Below are positions 24,996-33,663 of a stretch of 64,000 nucleotides of DNA, piece by piece; the stretch's first letter is position 1, and each line of letters begins with the position of its first letter. Under the pieces are notes generated by a model. That model did not search any database and was not told where the DNA came from. It worked only from the letters and a program-made list of their open reading frames with translations. Made by a program: the position numbers and the translations under genes. The stretch spans positions 1-64,000 of the forward strand of contig DGPL01000028.1 of NCBI GenBank assembly GCA_002390425.1. Direction: 5' to 3'. The DNA comes from Kordiimonadaceae bacterium UBA4441. GTDB lineage: Bacteria; Pseudomonadota; Alphaproteobacteria; Sphingomonadales; Emcibacteraceae.

Positions 24996-26813
24996 ATGCA
25001 GAAAAATTCTGCAGAAGGCATTTTAAAAGATGTCTTCGGGTACGATGCGTTTCGCGGCAAACAATTAGAAATTATCGAAAATGTTGTAGCGGGTAATAAC
25101 GTTCTGGCGGTCATGCCGACCGGAGCTGGAAAGTCGCTCTGTTTTCAGGTGCCCGGATTAATGAGGGATGGCCTAACCATTGTGGTATCGCCCCTTATTT
25201 CATTAATGCAAAATCAGGTTGAGGCATTGAAAATTGCCGGGATCGAAGCGGAAACCATCAATTCCAATAATTCAGAAGAACAAACGCGAAAGATTTGGCA
25301 GAAAATTAATGCGGGCACACTGAAGTTTTTATATGTATCCCCAGAAAAATTGATGACCGAACGAATGTTGGACCATGTTGATGAGTTAAATATTAATCTT
25401 TTTGCCATTGATGAAGCACATTGCATTTCGCAGTGGGGCGCTGCGTTTCGCCCTGAATATGAAGATTTAGCGTTCCTGCATAATCGATATCCCAAGACGC
25501 CGATCATCGCCCTAACCGCAACGGCAGATAGTGGGACAAGAAACCAGATTTGCGATAAGATCTTTTCCGGAAATGTGACAAGTTATCTAGCCGGATTTGA
25601 TCGGCCGAATATTGCTCTTAATGTAGAAATTAAAGCGGGTTGGAAACAGCAGTTATTGAAATTCATGAAAGGCCGCCCTCAATCAGAAAATGGCATTGTT
25701 TATTGTCTTTCCCGTAAGAAAACCGAAGAAGCAACCGCGATATTAATCGAGAGCGGTTATAATGCGCTTCCTTATCATGCGGGGATGGCAGGTGAGGCGC
25801 GTGAACGGAATTTAAACCGCTTTATGACAGAGCCTGATCTGATTATGGTGGCAACCATTGCCTTTGGGATGGGGATTGATAAGCCGGATATTCGGTTCGT
25901 GTTTCATACGGATTTGCCCGGGTCACCCGAAGCTTATTATCAGGAAATCGGCCGTGCCGGCCGTGATGGGGAGCCGGCGGTGGCGCATATGATATATGGG
26001 CTCGATGATATTCGCATGCGGCGCATGTTTATTGATAATGAAAATTCTGAACCGGATCTTAAGAGGCGCGGACACCAAAGGTTAAATTTATTACTATCTT
26101 ATGCGGAGGCACCGGAATGTCGCCGGGTAACATTACTTAAATATTTTGGTGATGATCCCGAATATGAAAAATGTGGTAACTGTGACTTATGTCAAACCCC
26201 GCGCGCGACTATTGAAGCCAAAGAAGCAGGGCAGAAATTTATTTCCGCCATTTTTAGAACGGGTCAAAGCTTTGGTGTTGCCCATATCGTAAATATTGTT
26301 TTGGGCAAAATGAGCGATAAAATATCACAGTTAAATCATGATATGCTACCAACATATGGGGTAGGTAAAGGATACTCGGCCAGTGATTGGAAAACCATTG
26401 CGCGACAATTAATGGCTCGCGGGTTTATTGTATCTGATATGGAATTTGGGTCATTAAAAATCACAGAGAAGGGATTTGAATTGTTGCGTGGGAATGGTGA
26501 TTTTAGATATAGGCCCGATGTTACTTTTAAAAAGTCAGCGAAAAGCAGCAATAAAAAAACGGCGGCAGCAATCCGTGATTTGGCAGATGCCGATCAGGAT
26601 TTATATTTAAAATTGAAAAACTTAAGAAAAGAAATAGCCGCCGAGCGTTCCGTTCCTGCTTATATTATTTTTTCGGATAAGAGCCTTGTTGATATGGCGG
26701 TTCAAAAGCCAACATCCGTTGATGAATTTGGCGATGTTTATGGTGTTGGCGCGGAAAAACAGAAAAAATTCGGCAAAAAATTCACCGATTTTATTGCGGA
26801 AAATCTGGTTTAA
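24996..26813 (+). CDS. recQ: ATP-dependent DNA helicase RecQ
   Basis: 3'-5' helicase for recombination repair. The 605-residue length is normal. Motif I MPTGAGKSLCFQ (about residue 41), motif II DEAH in FAIDEAHCISQWG, motif III LTATAD, and motif VI QEIGRAGRDG are all intact. The RQC zinc site (CRRVTLLKYF, then CGNCDLC) and a C-terminal HRDC domain (from about residue 525) follow. The stop codon overlaps the 3' end of the convergent YcaQ-type gene by about 20 bases. Confidence 0.96.
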   Translation: MQKNSAEGILKDVFGYDAFRGKQLEIIENVVAGNNVLAVMPTGAGKSLCFQVPGLMRDGLTIVVSPLISLMQNQVEALKIAGIEAETINSNNSEEQTRKIWQKINAGTLKFLYVSPEKLMTERMLDHVDELNINLFAIDEAHCISQWGAAFRPEYEDLAFLHNRYPKTPIIALTATADSGTRNQICDKIFSGNVTSYLAGFDRPNIALNVEIKAGWKQQLLKFMKGRPQSENGIVYCLSRKKTEEATAILIESGYNALPYHAGMAGEARERNLNRFMTEPDLIMVATIAFGMGIDKPDIRFVFHTDLPGSPEAYYQEIGRAGRDGEPAVAHMIYGLDDIRMRRMFIDNENSEPDLKRRGHQRLNLLLSYAEAPECRRVTLLKYFGDDPEYEKCGNCDLCQTPRATIEAKEAGQKFISAIFRTGQSFGVAHIVNIVLGKMSDKISQLNHDMLPTYGVGKGYSASDWKTIARQLMARGFIVSDMEFGSLKITEKGFELLRGNGDFRYRPDVTFKKSAKSSNKKTAAAIRDLADADQDLYLKLKNLRKEIAAERSVPAYIIFSDKSLVDMAVQKPTSVDEFGDVYGVGAEKQKKFGKKFTDFIAENLV

Positions 26814-27975
26814 GGAGCCAATTGATCTCAGTTAATTCTGCGAGGGTAGAGAGGCGTGAGAGTTCGGCTTCCAATTTTTCGATGCGTTTCGAATTCCATT
26901 TAACGCCGGGCTCAGACCAGAAATTAATTACATTTAAGGTTTTGTTTTTTCGGTCCCCTTTAAGGTCAATTCGACCAATGAATTTATCGCCTTCTAATAT
27001 CGGATAGACATAATATCCCCATTTTCGTTTTGCTGCCGGGACAAATATTTCAATTTTATAATCAAAATCAAACAGTTGCTTTAATCTTGATCGATCACGA
27101 ATAGCGGGATCGAATGGGTTTAATATTCTTAGACGTGTAGTTGGCTTTTTTAATTTCTTAAGCCGTTCTTCAATATCAGAGGGGGCATAAGCTTCTATCA
27201 AACTGCCTTCAGCTGTTTTCCATTTTATGGGTATAAGCGGTTTTTTCTCATTTTGCCAACTGATCCAATTTGTAACTTCAGCCCTTTCTGTCGCATCCCA
27301 GAATTTTTGTATTTCTTTTGGTGTGGCAAAATTTAATTTATCAAGTGCGGTTTGGCATAGCCAATTGATTTGGGCATGATCATCATGGGTTCGCTCTTTT
27401 ATGTGTTCTGGAATAACGCGGCCCGATAAATCATAAAATTTTTTAAATTTTTCGCGGTGGGATGTGGCCAGATCACCCGCATACCACATATAATCAAGGG
27501 CCAATTTATGGGGTGGACGCGACCACATTTTATCCTTTTCGGGTTTTTTGGTGTTAAAGGCTTCTGTGGATAAGGCACCCTCATTTTCAATGCGTGATAG
27601 GATGTCAGAAAAATCGGCTAACTTTAGCATTTCCTGATACCGCTTTGACTTATCATAATAGGCTTTCATTCTTGAAAATTGCCTGGTCCACATGGGATAA
27701 TAATCAATAGGAATGACGGATGCATCATGGGTAAAATGTTCAAAGATGTTACCCTTATCAGCGAGCAATTCATCAAGCATATGTTCTTTATAATTCTGGT
27801 TTCTGCTCCAGAGAATATGATGATGGGCGCGGCTTACATTTTGAATTGTATCAAGCTGCACAAAGCCAAGGTCTTTGATCGTTTTTAATAAATCAAGTGC
27901 GCCTGTTGGATTGGTCGAGAGGCCACATGCATTTAACCAGAGTGCGCGTATTTCTTTATTGCTTATTTCCATCAT
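26791..27975 (-). CDS. YcaQ-type winged-helix DNA glycosylase
   Basis: The 394-residue protein belongs to the HTH_42 (DUF1006) family, whose E. coli member YcaQ unhooks DNA interstrand crosslinks. Visible family features: LGFVQLDTIQNVSRAHHHILWSR near residues 33-56, the catalytic-type QxQ-like region replaced by LDTIQ, and LRILNPFDPAIRDRSRLKQLFDFDYKIEIFVPAAKRKWGYYVYPIL in the C-terminal wings (several separate blocks). Start is the ATG at 27975 that overlaps the Lrp stop codon (ATGA); a second ATG lies three bases later. It faces recQ, another repair gene. Confidence 0.88.
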   Translation of the reverse strand: MMEISNKEIRALWLNACGLSTNPTGALDLLKTIKDLGFVQLDTIQNVSRAHHHILWSRNQNYKEHMLDELLADKGNIFEHFTHDASVIPIDYYPMWTRQFSRMKAYYDKSKRYQEMLKLADFSDILSRIENEGALSTEAFNTKKPEKDKMWSRPPHKLALDYMWYAGDLATSHREKFKKFYDLSGRVIPEHIKERTHDDHAQINWLCQTALDKLNFATPKEIQKFWDATERAEVTNWISWQNEKKPLIPIKWKTAEGSLIEAYAPSDIEERLKKLKKPTTRLRILNPFDPAIRDRSRLKQLFDFDYKIEIFVPAAKRKWGYYVYPILEGDKFIGRIDLKGDRKNKTLNVINFWSEPGVKWNSKRIEKLEAELSRLSTLAELTEINWLLKPDFPQ

Positions 27976-28436
27976 GGTAAATCGATCGGAAGGGCGCTGG
28001 TGTGTTTTACCTGATGAAGGACAAAAAGCGTTTGTGCGTCACGAATTTCGGGAAATGTTTTTAATGTTTTTAAGATGAAGTGTGAAAGCTCCTTATTGCT
28101 TCTGGCGACTACCTTCATTAAGTGATCATATGGTCCGGAAAGGGAATAACATTCCAGTATATAGGGCGAGGCGCGTACTGCATTTTTAAAACTGTCAAAG
28201 GCGGCTTCCGTGTTTTGATTGATGCTAACTTGCACAAAAGCCTGAACGTCAAATCCCGCCTTTTCCGCGTCCAGCATTGCGGTATATCCTTTGATCACGC
28301 CAACTTCTTCTAAACTTTTCGTGCGACGCATACAGGTCGATTCTGACATGTTGGTTTCAGCAGCAAGTTCAACCATCGACTTGCGTCCATCATTTTGTAA
28401 TGTGGAGAGTATCTTTTTATCTTGGTTCGTCAGCAT
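27972..28436 (-). CDS. Lrp/AsnC family transcriptional regulator
   Basis: I chose the ATG at 28436 because GAAGGA precedes it and the product then begins MLTNQDKKILSTLQNDGR, the usual Lrp start; upstream residues are implausible. The 154-residue protein has an N-terminal winged helix (SMVELAAETNMSESTCMRRTKSLEEVGVIKGY) and a C-terminal RAM ligand domain. It lies upstream of, and overlaps, the YcaQ-type gene. Divergent OsmC shares its promoter region (28437-28583). Ligand unknown, probably an amino acid. Confidence 0.9.
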   Translation of the reverse strand: MLTNQDKKILSTLQNDGRKSMVELAAETNMSESTCMRRTKSLEEVGVIKGYTAMLDAEKAGFDVQAFVQVSINQNTEAAFDSFKNAVRASPYILECYSLSGPYDHLMKVVARSNKELSHFILKTLKTFPEIRDAQTLFVLHQVKHTSALPIDLP

Positions 28437-28583
28437 GATGATATCCTTCAAAAAATGTGAATTTATGCAGGATATCATCAAAATTAATCCAATCAAGCAT
28501 GATTTTGACGTTTTTCTTCACGCATTTTGATGTAAAGTCACATCATTAAATCCCCATATATAAACATACTTAGGAGTATTAAT

Positions 28584-29180
28584 ATGTCAGAAGAAAAATT
28601 TTTCCATGTTGGTGAGCGTAGTGAAGACGCGATCGCACCGACACAATTCCAAGTCGGTCCATTCACAAAGGCACGTCATCCGGAACCTTATACATTTGAT
28701 GTAAATTTAACCGCTGAAGCTGGTAATATGCAATCAAAACAAGGCGTGGTTTCCGTTAATATTCCAGGATTTAGCCCTGTAAAATTATACTGTGACGAGC
28801 AGCCACCTGTGGGTGAAGATACAGCGCCACCACCACTAGCCTTTTTCGCGGCGGGTATTGGTTTTTGTCTGATGACACACTTAACGGACATTTTAACGGC
28901 CCGTAAAATTCAAGTGGATAGTTTAAAATTAGAACAGCGCATTAAATTTAGAACCAACCTTGGTCACATGCGCGAGCATGGTTATATGACAGAAGGTGGC
29001 TGCGATATGGTTGAAACCCACGTCATTATCGAAAGTCCTGAATCAAAAGATAAGATTATGGATCTTCTTTCAGAAGCAGAAGGCGGCTGCATGGCCCATT
29101 ATGCGCTTAGAAACCCAATTCCATGGTCAACACGCCTTGTTTATAATGGTGAAGAAGCGGTGAGCCGTTCCGGTAATTAA
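28584..29180 (+). CDS. OsmC family protein
   Basis: The 198-residue OsmC/Ohr-fold protein has the family cysteines in GIGFCLMTHLTDIL and GGCMAHYALRNPI, spaced as in peroxide-reducing members. A 50-residue N-terminal extension precedes the domain. Likely a thiol-dependent hydroperoxide reductase or a related redox protein. A good ribosome site (TAGGAG) precedes the ATG. It stands alone with its own terminator. Confidence 0.85.
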   Translation: MSEEKFFHVGERSEDAIAPTQFQVGPFTKARHPEPYTFDVNLTAEAGNMQSKQGVVSVNIPGFSPVKLYCDEQPPVGEDTAPPPLAFFAAGIGFCLMTHLTDILTARKIQVDSLKLEQRIKFRTNLGHMREHGYMTEGGCDMVETHVIIESPESKDKIMDLLSEAEGGCMAHYALRNPIPWSTRLVYNGEEAVSRSGN

Positions 29181-29203
29181 TTCTTTATATAAATTCAATG
29201 ATT

Positions 29204-29233
29204 AAAGCCGCTCTTATAAGGGCGGCTTTTTTT
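29204..29233 (+). terminator. Terminator after the OsmC gene
   Basis: AAAGCCGC (29204-29211) pairs with GCGGCTTT (29222-29229) and continues into a run of seven T. Confidence 0.9.
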
Positions 29234-29273
29234 ATGAAATTATTATGAATGGCTTTACTTTCAAGTTTATTAT

Positions 29274-29305
29274 TTCTATATTTCAACGATTATTGAAATA
29301 TAGAA
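29274..29305 (+). promoter_or_regulatory. Perfect 13-bp inverted repeat, probable ArsR operator
   Basis: TTCTATATTTCAA (29274-29286) and TTGAAATATAGAA (29293-29305) flank the six-base centre CGATTA, ending 10 bases before the GAPDH start codon. The TTCAA-N6-TTGAA core resembles ArsR/SmtB operators. There is no T tract, so it is not a terminator. It probably controls the GAPDH-arsJ-arsR operon. Confidence 0.65.
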
Positions 29306-29315
29306 TGGAATATCA

Positions 29316-30320
29316 ATGACAAAGATTGCGATTAATGGTTTTGGACGTATGGGTAAGCTTTATTTACGGGCGCTTCTGGACCGGACGGATATTGAGGTAG
29401 TGGCAATTAATGAGCCATACGGCGGAATAGAGGTGGCAGCGCATTTATTAGAGTTTGATACGGTACATGGGCGTTGGGACGGTGATATTTCGTATTCAGA
29501 AACCCTAAACGTGCGCGGTCAAAATATTACCTTTACGGAATATTTAAGCCCATCCGAAATTCCGTGGACGGACGCGGAGGTTGATATTGTTATTGAGTGT
29601 TCAGGAAAGTTTAAAAACCGAGAGGCGCTGAGACCTTATTATGATCGCGGTATCGGCAAGGTGCTTGTTTCCGCCCCGGTGAAAGAAGAGGGGGCACTTA
29701 ACCTTGTGATGAGGGTTAATGAAGGGCTTTATGATGCGGATAAGCATGATTTAATTACGGCGGCGAGCTGCACAACAAATTGTCTGGCGCCTGTCGTTAA
29801 AGTCATTCATGAAAAGATCGGTATCAAACATGGATCGATGACCACAATTCATGATGTGACCAACACACAAGTGATCGTTGATATGCCCCATAAAGATTTA
29901 CGTCGCGCAAGATCATGTGTGAATAGCCTTATTCCAACAACCACGGGATCAGCAACAGCGATTACGATAATTTATCCAGAATTAAAAGGAAAATTAAACG
30001 GTCATGCGGTGAGGGTACCGTTACTGAATGCGTCGTTAACTGATTGTGTGTTCGAGTTGGAAAGGTCAGTCACGGAAGAAGAAGTGAATAAATTGTTTGA
30101 TGAGGCGGCAAATGGCTATCTTGAAGATATTCTTGGTGTTGAACATCGCCCCCTTGTTTCCACAGATTTCGTTAATGACCCGCGTTCATCAATTGTAGAT
30201 GCCCCATCAACCATGGTTGTAAATGGCACACAGTTAAAATTATATATTTGGTATGATAATGAATGGGGATATGTGAACCGCATGGTGGAGCTTACCGAAA
30301 TGATTGCGGATAAGCTTTAA
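29316..30320 (+). CDS. ArsJ-associated glyceraldehyde-3-phosphate dehydrogenase
   Basis: Uses arsenate in place of phosphate to form unstable 1-arseno-3-phosphoglycerate, which ArsJ exports. The 334-residue protein has the Rossmann start KIAINGFGRMGKL, catalytic Cys in AASCTTNCLAPV, and C-terminal WYDNEWGYVNRMVE. The block after the Rossmann motif (NEPYGGIEVAAHLLEFDTVHGRW) departs from housekeeping GAPDH, as in arsenic-linked paralogues. Its stop codon overlaps the arsJ start (TAATG). Assignment to arsenic rather than glycolysis rests on this context. Confidence 0.93.
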   Translation: MTKIAINGFGRMGKLYLRALLDRTDIEVVAINEPYGGIEVAAHLLEFDTVHGRWDGDISYSETLNVRGQNITFTEYLSPSEIPWTDAEVDIVIECSGKFKNREALRPYYDRGIGKVLVSAPVKEEGALNLVMRVNEGLYDADKHDLITAASCTTNCLAPVVKVIHEKIGIKHGSMTTIHDVTNTQVIVDMPHKDLRRARSCVNSLIPTTTGSATAITIIYPELKGKLNGHAVRVPLLNASLTDCVFELERSVTEEEVNKLFDEAANGYLEDILGVEHRPLVSTDFVNDPRSSIVDAPSTMVVNGTQLKLYIWYDNEWGYVNRMVELTEMIADKL

Positions 30321-31522
30321 TGGCGGATTTAAAAAGCTATAGCATTGTGACGATGGCCTATTGGGGGTTTACCATCACCGATGGTGCACTTCGGATGCTT
30401 GTGCTGCTTAATTTCCATGCCATGGGATATTCACCGCTTGAACTTGCGTATTTGTTTTTACTTTATGAAGCAATGGGCATTCTCACCAATTTTATCGGTG
30501 GTTGGGTTGGGGCACGGTTCGGTTTAAGGCTGACTTTATTTTCGGGGTTATTCCTGCAAATTTTAGCGATTACGATGCTTGCGTTTTTGCCGGACACTAT
30601 TCCGGCAGCAAGCGCGGTTATTTACATCATGATCACGCAAGCCATGTCGGGATGTGCCAAGGACCTGACGAAAATGAGTTCAAAATCCGCGGTGAAGCTT
30701 GTTGTGCCACCAGATGGTGATAGCCTTTTGTTTAAATGGGTATCCATTTTAACGGGATCAAAAAATGCACTTAAAGGTGCGGGTTTTTTCGTTGGCGGGT
30801 TCTTACTTTCAACCGTAGGATTTTTCAATGGCTTGATGATTATGGCGGTGGGGCTTTTGATCATATTAATTTTATGCGCTATTTTGTTAACTCAGGAACT
30901 CGGTAAATCGAAGGTTAAAATCAAACGGCGGGAACTTGTTTTTAAGTCGCGCTCGATAAATTTATTGTCCGCGGCGCGTATCTTCTTATTCGCGAGCCGT
31001 GATGTTTGGTTTGTTGTGGGACTTCCGGTTTTTTTAAGCAGCGTTGCGGGGTGGAGCTTTGATCAAACCGGAGCCTTTATGGCCATATGGGTTATCGGGT
31101 ATGGCATTATTCAAGCATTGGTGCCAAAAATATTAAAGCGCACCAATGATAGTCAGACGGCGGTGCTGTCCGCAACCAAATGGGGGTGGGGGCTTTCGGT
31201 TATTCCTTTATTGATATTATTAATGATCAATATGATGCCCAGTGAAAATATAATATTGATGCTCGTGGGGCTTTTAATTTTCGGAACCGTATTTGCTTTC
31301 AATTCATCGCTGCATTCTTATTTGATTGTGGCACTTTCCGATCATGACAAGGTGTCCTTAAATGTCGGGTTTTATTATATGGCCAATGCCATTGGCCGTT
31401 TTATGGGAACACTACTTTCTGGTCTTGTTTATCAATTTTACGGCCTTTCAGCGTGCCTTGGTGTTTCAAGTATCATGATTTTTATTTCGGTAATTTTGGT
31501 GGGAAGGATTAAAAATGAATAA
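30320..31522 (+). CDS. arsJ: Organoarsenical efflux MFS transporter ArsJ
   Basis: The 400-residue MFS protein has about 12 membrane helices. It exports 1-arseno-3-phosphoglycerate, which then breaks down to arsenate outside. ArsJ-specific features are YSIVTMAYWGFTITDGALRM at the start, FIGGWVGARFGL, and SGCAKDLTKMSSKSAVK in the first half. It is translationally coupled to the GAPDH gene and overlaps arsR by eight bases. Confidence 0.95.
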   Translation: MADLKSYSIVTMAYWGFTITDGALRMLVLLNFHAMGYSPLELAYLFLLYEAMGILTNFIGGWVGARFGLRLTLFSGLFLQILAITMLAFLPDTIPAASAVIYIMITQAMSGCAKDLTKMSSKSAVKLVVPPDGDSLLFKWVSILTGSKNALKGAGFFVGGFLLSTVGFFNGLMIMAVGLLIILILCAILLTQELGKSKVKIKRRELVFKSRSINLLSAARIFLFASRDVWFVVGLPVFLSSVAGWSFDQTGAFMAIWVIGYGIIQALVPKILKRTNDSQTAVLSATKWGWGLSVIPLLILLMINMMPSENIILMLVGLLIFGTVFAFNSSLHSYLIVALSDHDKVSLNVGFYYMANAIGRFMGTLLSGLVYQFYGLSACLGVSSIMIFISVILVGRIKNE

Positions 31523-31826
31523 TCAAAAAGCCGTTTCAATTTTAAATGCATTGGCGCAGGAAACGCGTTTTTCCGTTTTTCGCCTGCTGATGAAATGTGG
31601 CAATAATGAAATGGCGGCGGGCGCCATTGCCAAGGAACTTGGGGTCGCGGATAACAGTTTATCTTCGCATTTGAATATTTTATCAAATGCGGGATTGGTA
31701 ACCGCCCGTCGTGATGGACGATTTCTTTATTATTCCGCTTCCATTGAACTGACGAAGGAGTTTGTCGGGTTTCTTGTCAATGACTGCTGTGATGGCCAGC
31801 CGGAAATCTGTAACATCCTGAAATAA
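31515..31826 (+). CDS. ArsR-family metalloregulator
   Basis: The 103-residue winged-helix repressor has helix 3-5 sequence GAIAKELGVADNSLSSHLNIL. It lacks the helix-3 ELCVC arsenic site of plasmid ArsR. Instead it has Cys91-Cys92 and Cys99 near the C terminus, similar to the C-terminal As(III) site of Acidithiobacillus-type ArsR, with slightly different spacing. It is unusual in being last in the operon, overlapping arsJ. It would repress through the palindrome at 29274-29305, giving delayed autoregulation. Confidence 0.88.
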   Translation: MNNQKAVSILNALAQETRFSVFRLLMKCGNNEMAAGAIAKELGVADNSLSSHLNILSNAGLVTARRDGRFLYYSASIELTKEFVGFLVNDCCDGQPEICNILK

Positions 31827-31888
31827 GCAACATTTGAAATCTTGACCTTTTTTGATTAGACTCTTAAAATGTCAAATTGGGGAGAATA

Positions 31889-32707
31889 ATGATTTCATTT
31901 GATAAAAAAAATATCACCTTAATAACTTTAGCGGCACTTTTTGTTTTGGCAATTGTGATTTTATCAAAGCAGCCGATCCCGCAAAAAGATGAATTAAATT
32001 CAGCAACGCACTCTTCGAAAATTGAGAATGTTTCTGATTACAGAAAGTATTATAAAAATATAATTCAAGAATACAGAAAATTAGATGATCTTGAAGGTTT
32101 GGGTTTTGCATATTACTCGTTAGGGCTTTATGAATTTCAAGAAGGAAATTATAAAGAAGCGTTGGCAAATTATGATAATAGCTTAGCCGTGGCAGGTTTT
32201 ATTCGATTTCATTCAAAACGTGTCCACGAGGCAAAGGGACATGCATTAATTGGAGCAAATAGATTAACGGAAGCACAAGAAATCTTTACTTCCCTTATTG
32301 ACAGGAAGCAAAATTTAAGTGCTTCCAATCAACTTTACCTATCTGAGTTACATTTCAATTTAGGTAAAATTCATAAACTAAAATCCGAATTAGATTTATC
32401 GAGACAAGAATTTGAAATTTCCTTAGGCTTGGTTGACGATTTAAGAGCAAATGAAAAAGACGATAGAGGACAGCATATATATTATTATAATTCGGCATAT
32501 TATTATGATAGCTATGAAGCATTAATGTCATTAGAAATTGAAGATGGTAAATTTGATAACTCACTATCTCTTTTTAAACGATACAAATCGGTAATTCAGA
32601 TTATTATCAATTATGAATTACTGTATAAAATGAATGAGTTAGAACACCAACATTATAAGGAAAATATTGAACACAAAACAGCACACGAATTTATGAAATT
32701 GAATTAA
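31889..32707 (+). CDS. Membrane-anchored tetratricopeptide protein, function unknown
   Basis: I chose ATG 31889, with GGGGAG just upstream, over a TTG at 31877. The 272-residue product has an N-terminal membrane anchor (about residues 9-26) and TPR-like repeats: DLEGLGFAYYSLGLYEFQEGNYKEALANYDNSL (in two helical halves), then a second around LSELHFNLGKIHKLKSELDLSRQEFE. A Tyr-rich stretch with HIYYYNSAYYYDSYEA follows. It is more AT-rich than its neighbours, which may mean a different history. It sits 15 bases before agmatinase but shows no functional link. Confidence 0.7.
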   Translation: MISFDKKNITLITLAALFVLAIVILSKQPIPQKDELNSATHSSKIENVSDYRKYYKNIIQEYRKLDDLEGLGFAYYSLGLYEFQEGNYKEALANYDNSLAVAGFIRFHSKRVHEAKGHALIGANRLTEAQEIFTSLIDRKQNLSASNQLYLSELHFNLGKIHKLKSELDLSRQEFEISLGLVDDLRANEKDDRGQHIYYYNSAYYYDSYEALMSLEIEDGKFDNSLSLFKRYKSVIQIIINYELLYKMNELEHQHYKENIEHKTAHEFMKLN

Positions 32708-32722
32708 TTTAGGGAGAATAAA

Positions 32723-33649
32723 ATGCCACGTGATGATGAAATGCTTGATAACTGGTGGGACGAGGCCTATTCAGGGCCAATTAGCTTTATGCGCTTCAAA
32801 TATTCACAGGATCTTGAAAAGGCGGATATTGCCATTCTTGGAGTTCCTTATGACATGGGTACAACCAATAGACCCGGGGCGCGTTTTGGCCCACGTGCCA
32901 TGCGAGAGCAATCGACCCTAACAGGCGAATTTGAATATGGATTATGGCCCTGGGATTATCATATCGCCGAATATCATACGGTAATTGATTACGGCGATAT
33001 ATGCGATTTTGCCGGATATCCGGAACGCATGGTTAAGGAAACAGAAGAAGCGGTTGATAAAATTTTAGCGACCAACACTGCATGCTTTGCTATGGGGGGC
33101 GACCATTTCGTATCATTGCCGCTACTTCGGTCTCATGTTAGAAAACATGGCCCGCTGGCGCTCATTCATTTTGATGCCCATACGGATACATGGGTCGATG
33201 AAAATTATACCCATGGCACTATGTTCTATCACGCAATTAAGGAAGGCTTAATTGATCTTGAGCATTCAATTCAAGTGGGTATTAGAACACCGAACCCAGA
33301 AACACATGGAATTGAGATCATTTATGCTGACGAGCTTGATGGTATGAAAGCATCCGAAGTATCAGAGCGCATCAAAAACCGGGTAATGGATAAAAAAGCT
33401 TATTTAACTTTTGATATTGATTTTCTTGATCCTGCATATGCACCGGGTACGGGAACACCAGTATCGGGTGGTCCAACGGTCATGATGGGAAGAAAAATAT
33501 TAAAAGGCATTGCTGGCTTAAATATTGTCGGCGGTGATCTCGTGGAAATTGCGCCTGCTTATGACCCGATAGGTAATGTAACGGCGGTGGCGGGTGCGAC
33601 ACTGGGCGGGGATATATTATATCTGTTATCTGAGGCATTAAGAAAATAA
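32723..33649 (+). CDS. Agmatinase/ureohydrolase (SpeB-like)
   Basis: Hydrolyses agmatine (or a related guanidino compound) to putrescine and urea with two Mn ions. The 308-residue protein carries all ureohydrolase metal motifs: GGDHFVSLPLL, HFDAHTDTW and TFDIDFLDPAYAPGTGTP. A strong ribosome site (GGGAGAATAAAATG) precedes it. Substrate choice among agmatine, guanidinobutyrate and similar compounds cannot be read from sequence. Confidence 0.92.
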   Translation: MPRDDEMLDNWWDEAYSGPISFMRFKYSQDLEKADIAILGVPYDMGTTNRPGARFGPRAMREQSTLTGEFEYGLWPWDYHIAEYHTVIDYGDICDFAGYPERMVKETEEAVDKILATNTACFAMGGDHFVSLPLLRSHVRKHGPLALIHFDAHTDTWVDENYTHGTMFYHAIKEGLIDLEHSIQVGIRTPNPETHGIEIIYADELDGMKASEVSERIKNRVMDKKAYLTFDIDFLDPAYAPGTGTPVSGGPTVMMGRKILKGIAGLNIVGGDLVEIAPAYDPIGNVTAVAGATLGGDILYLLSEALRK

Positions 33650-33663
33650 ATATAGGGAAAATT

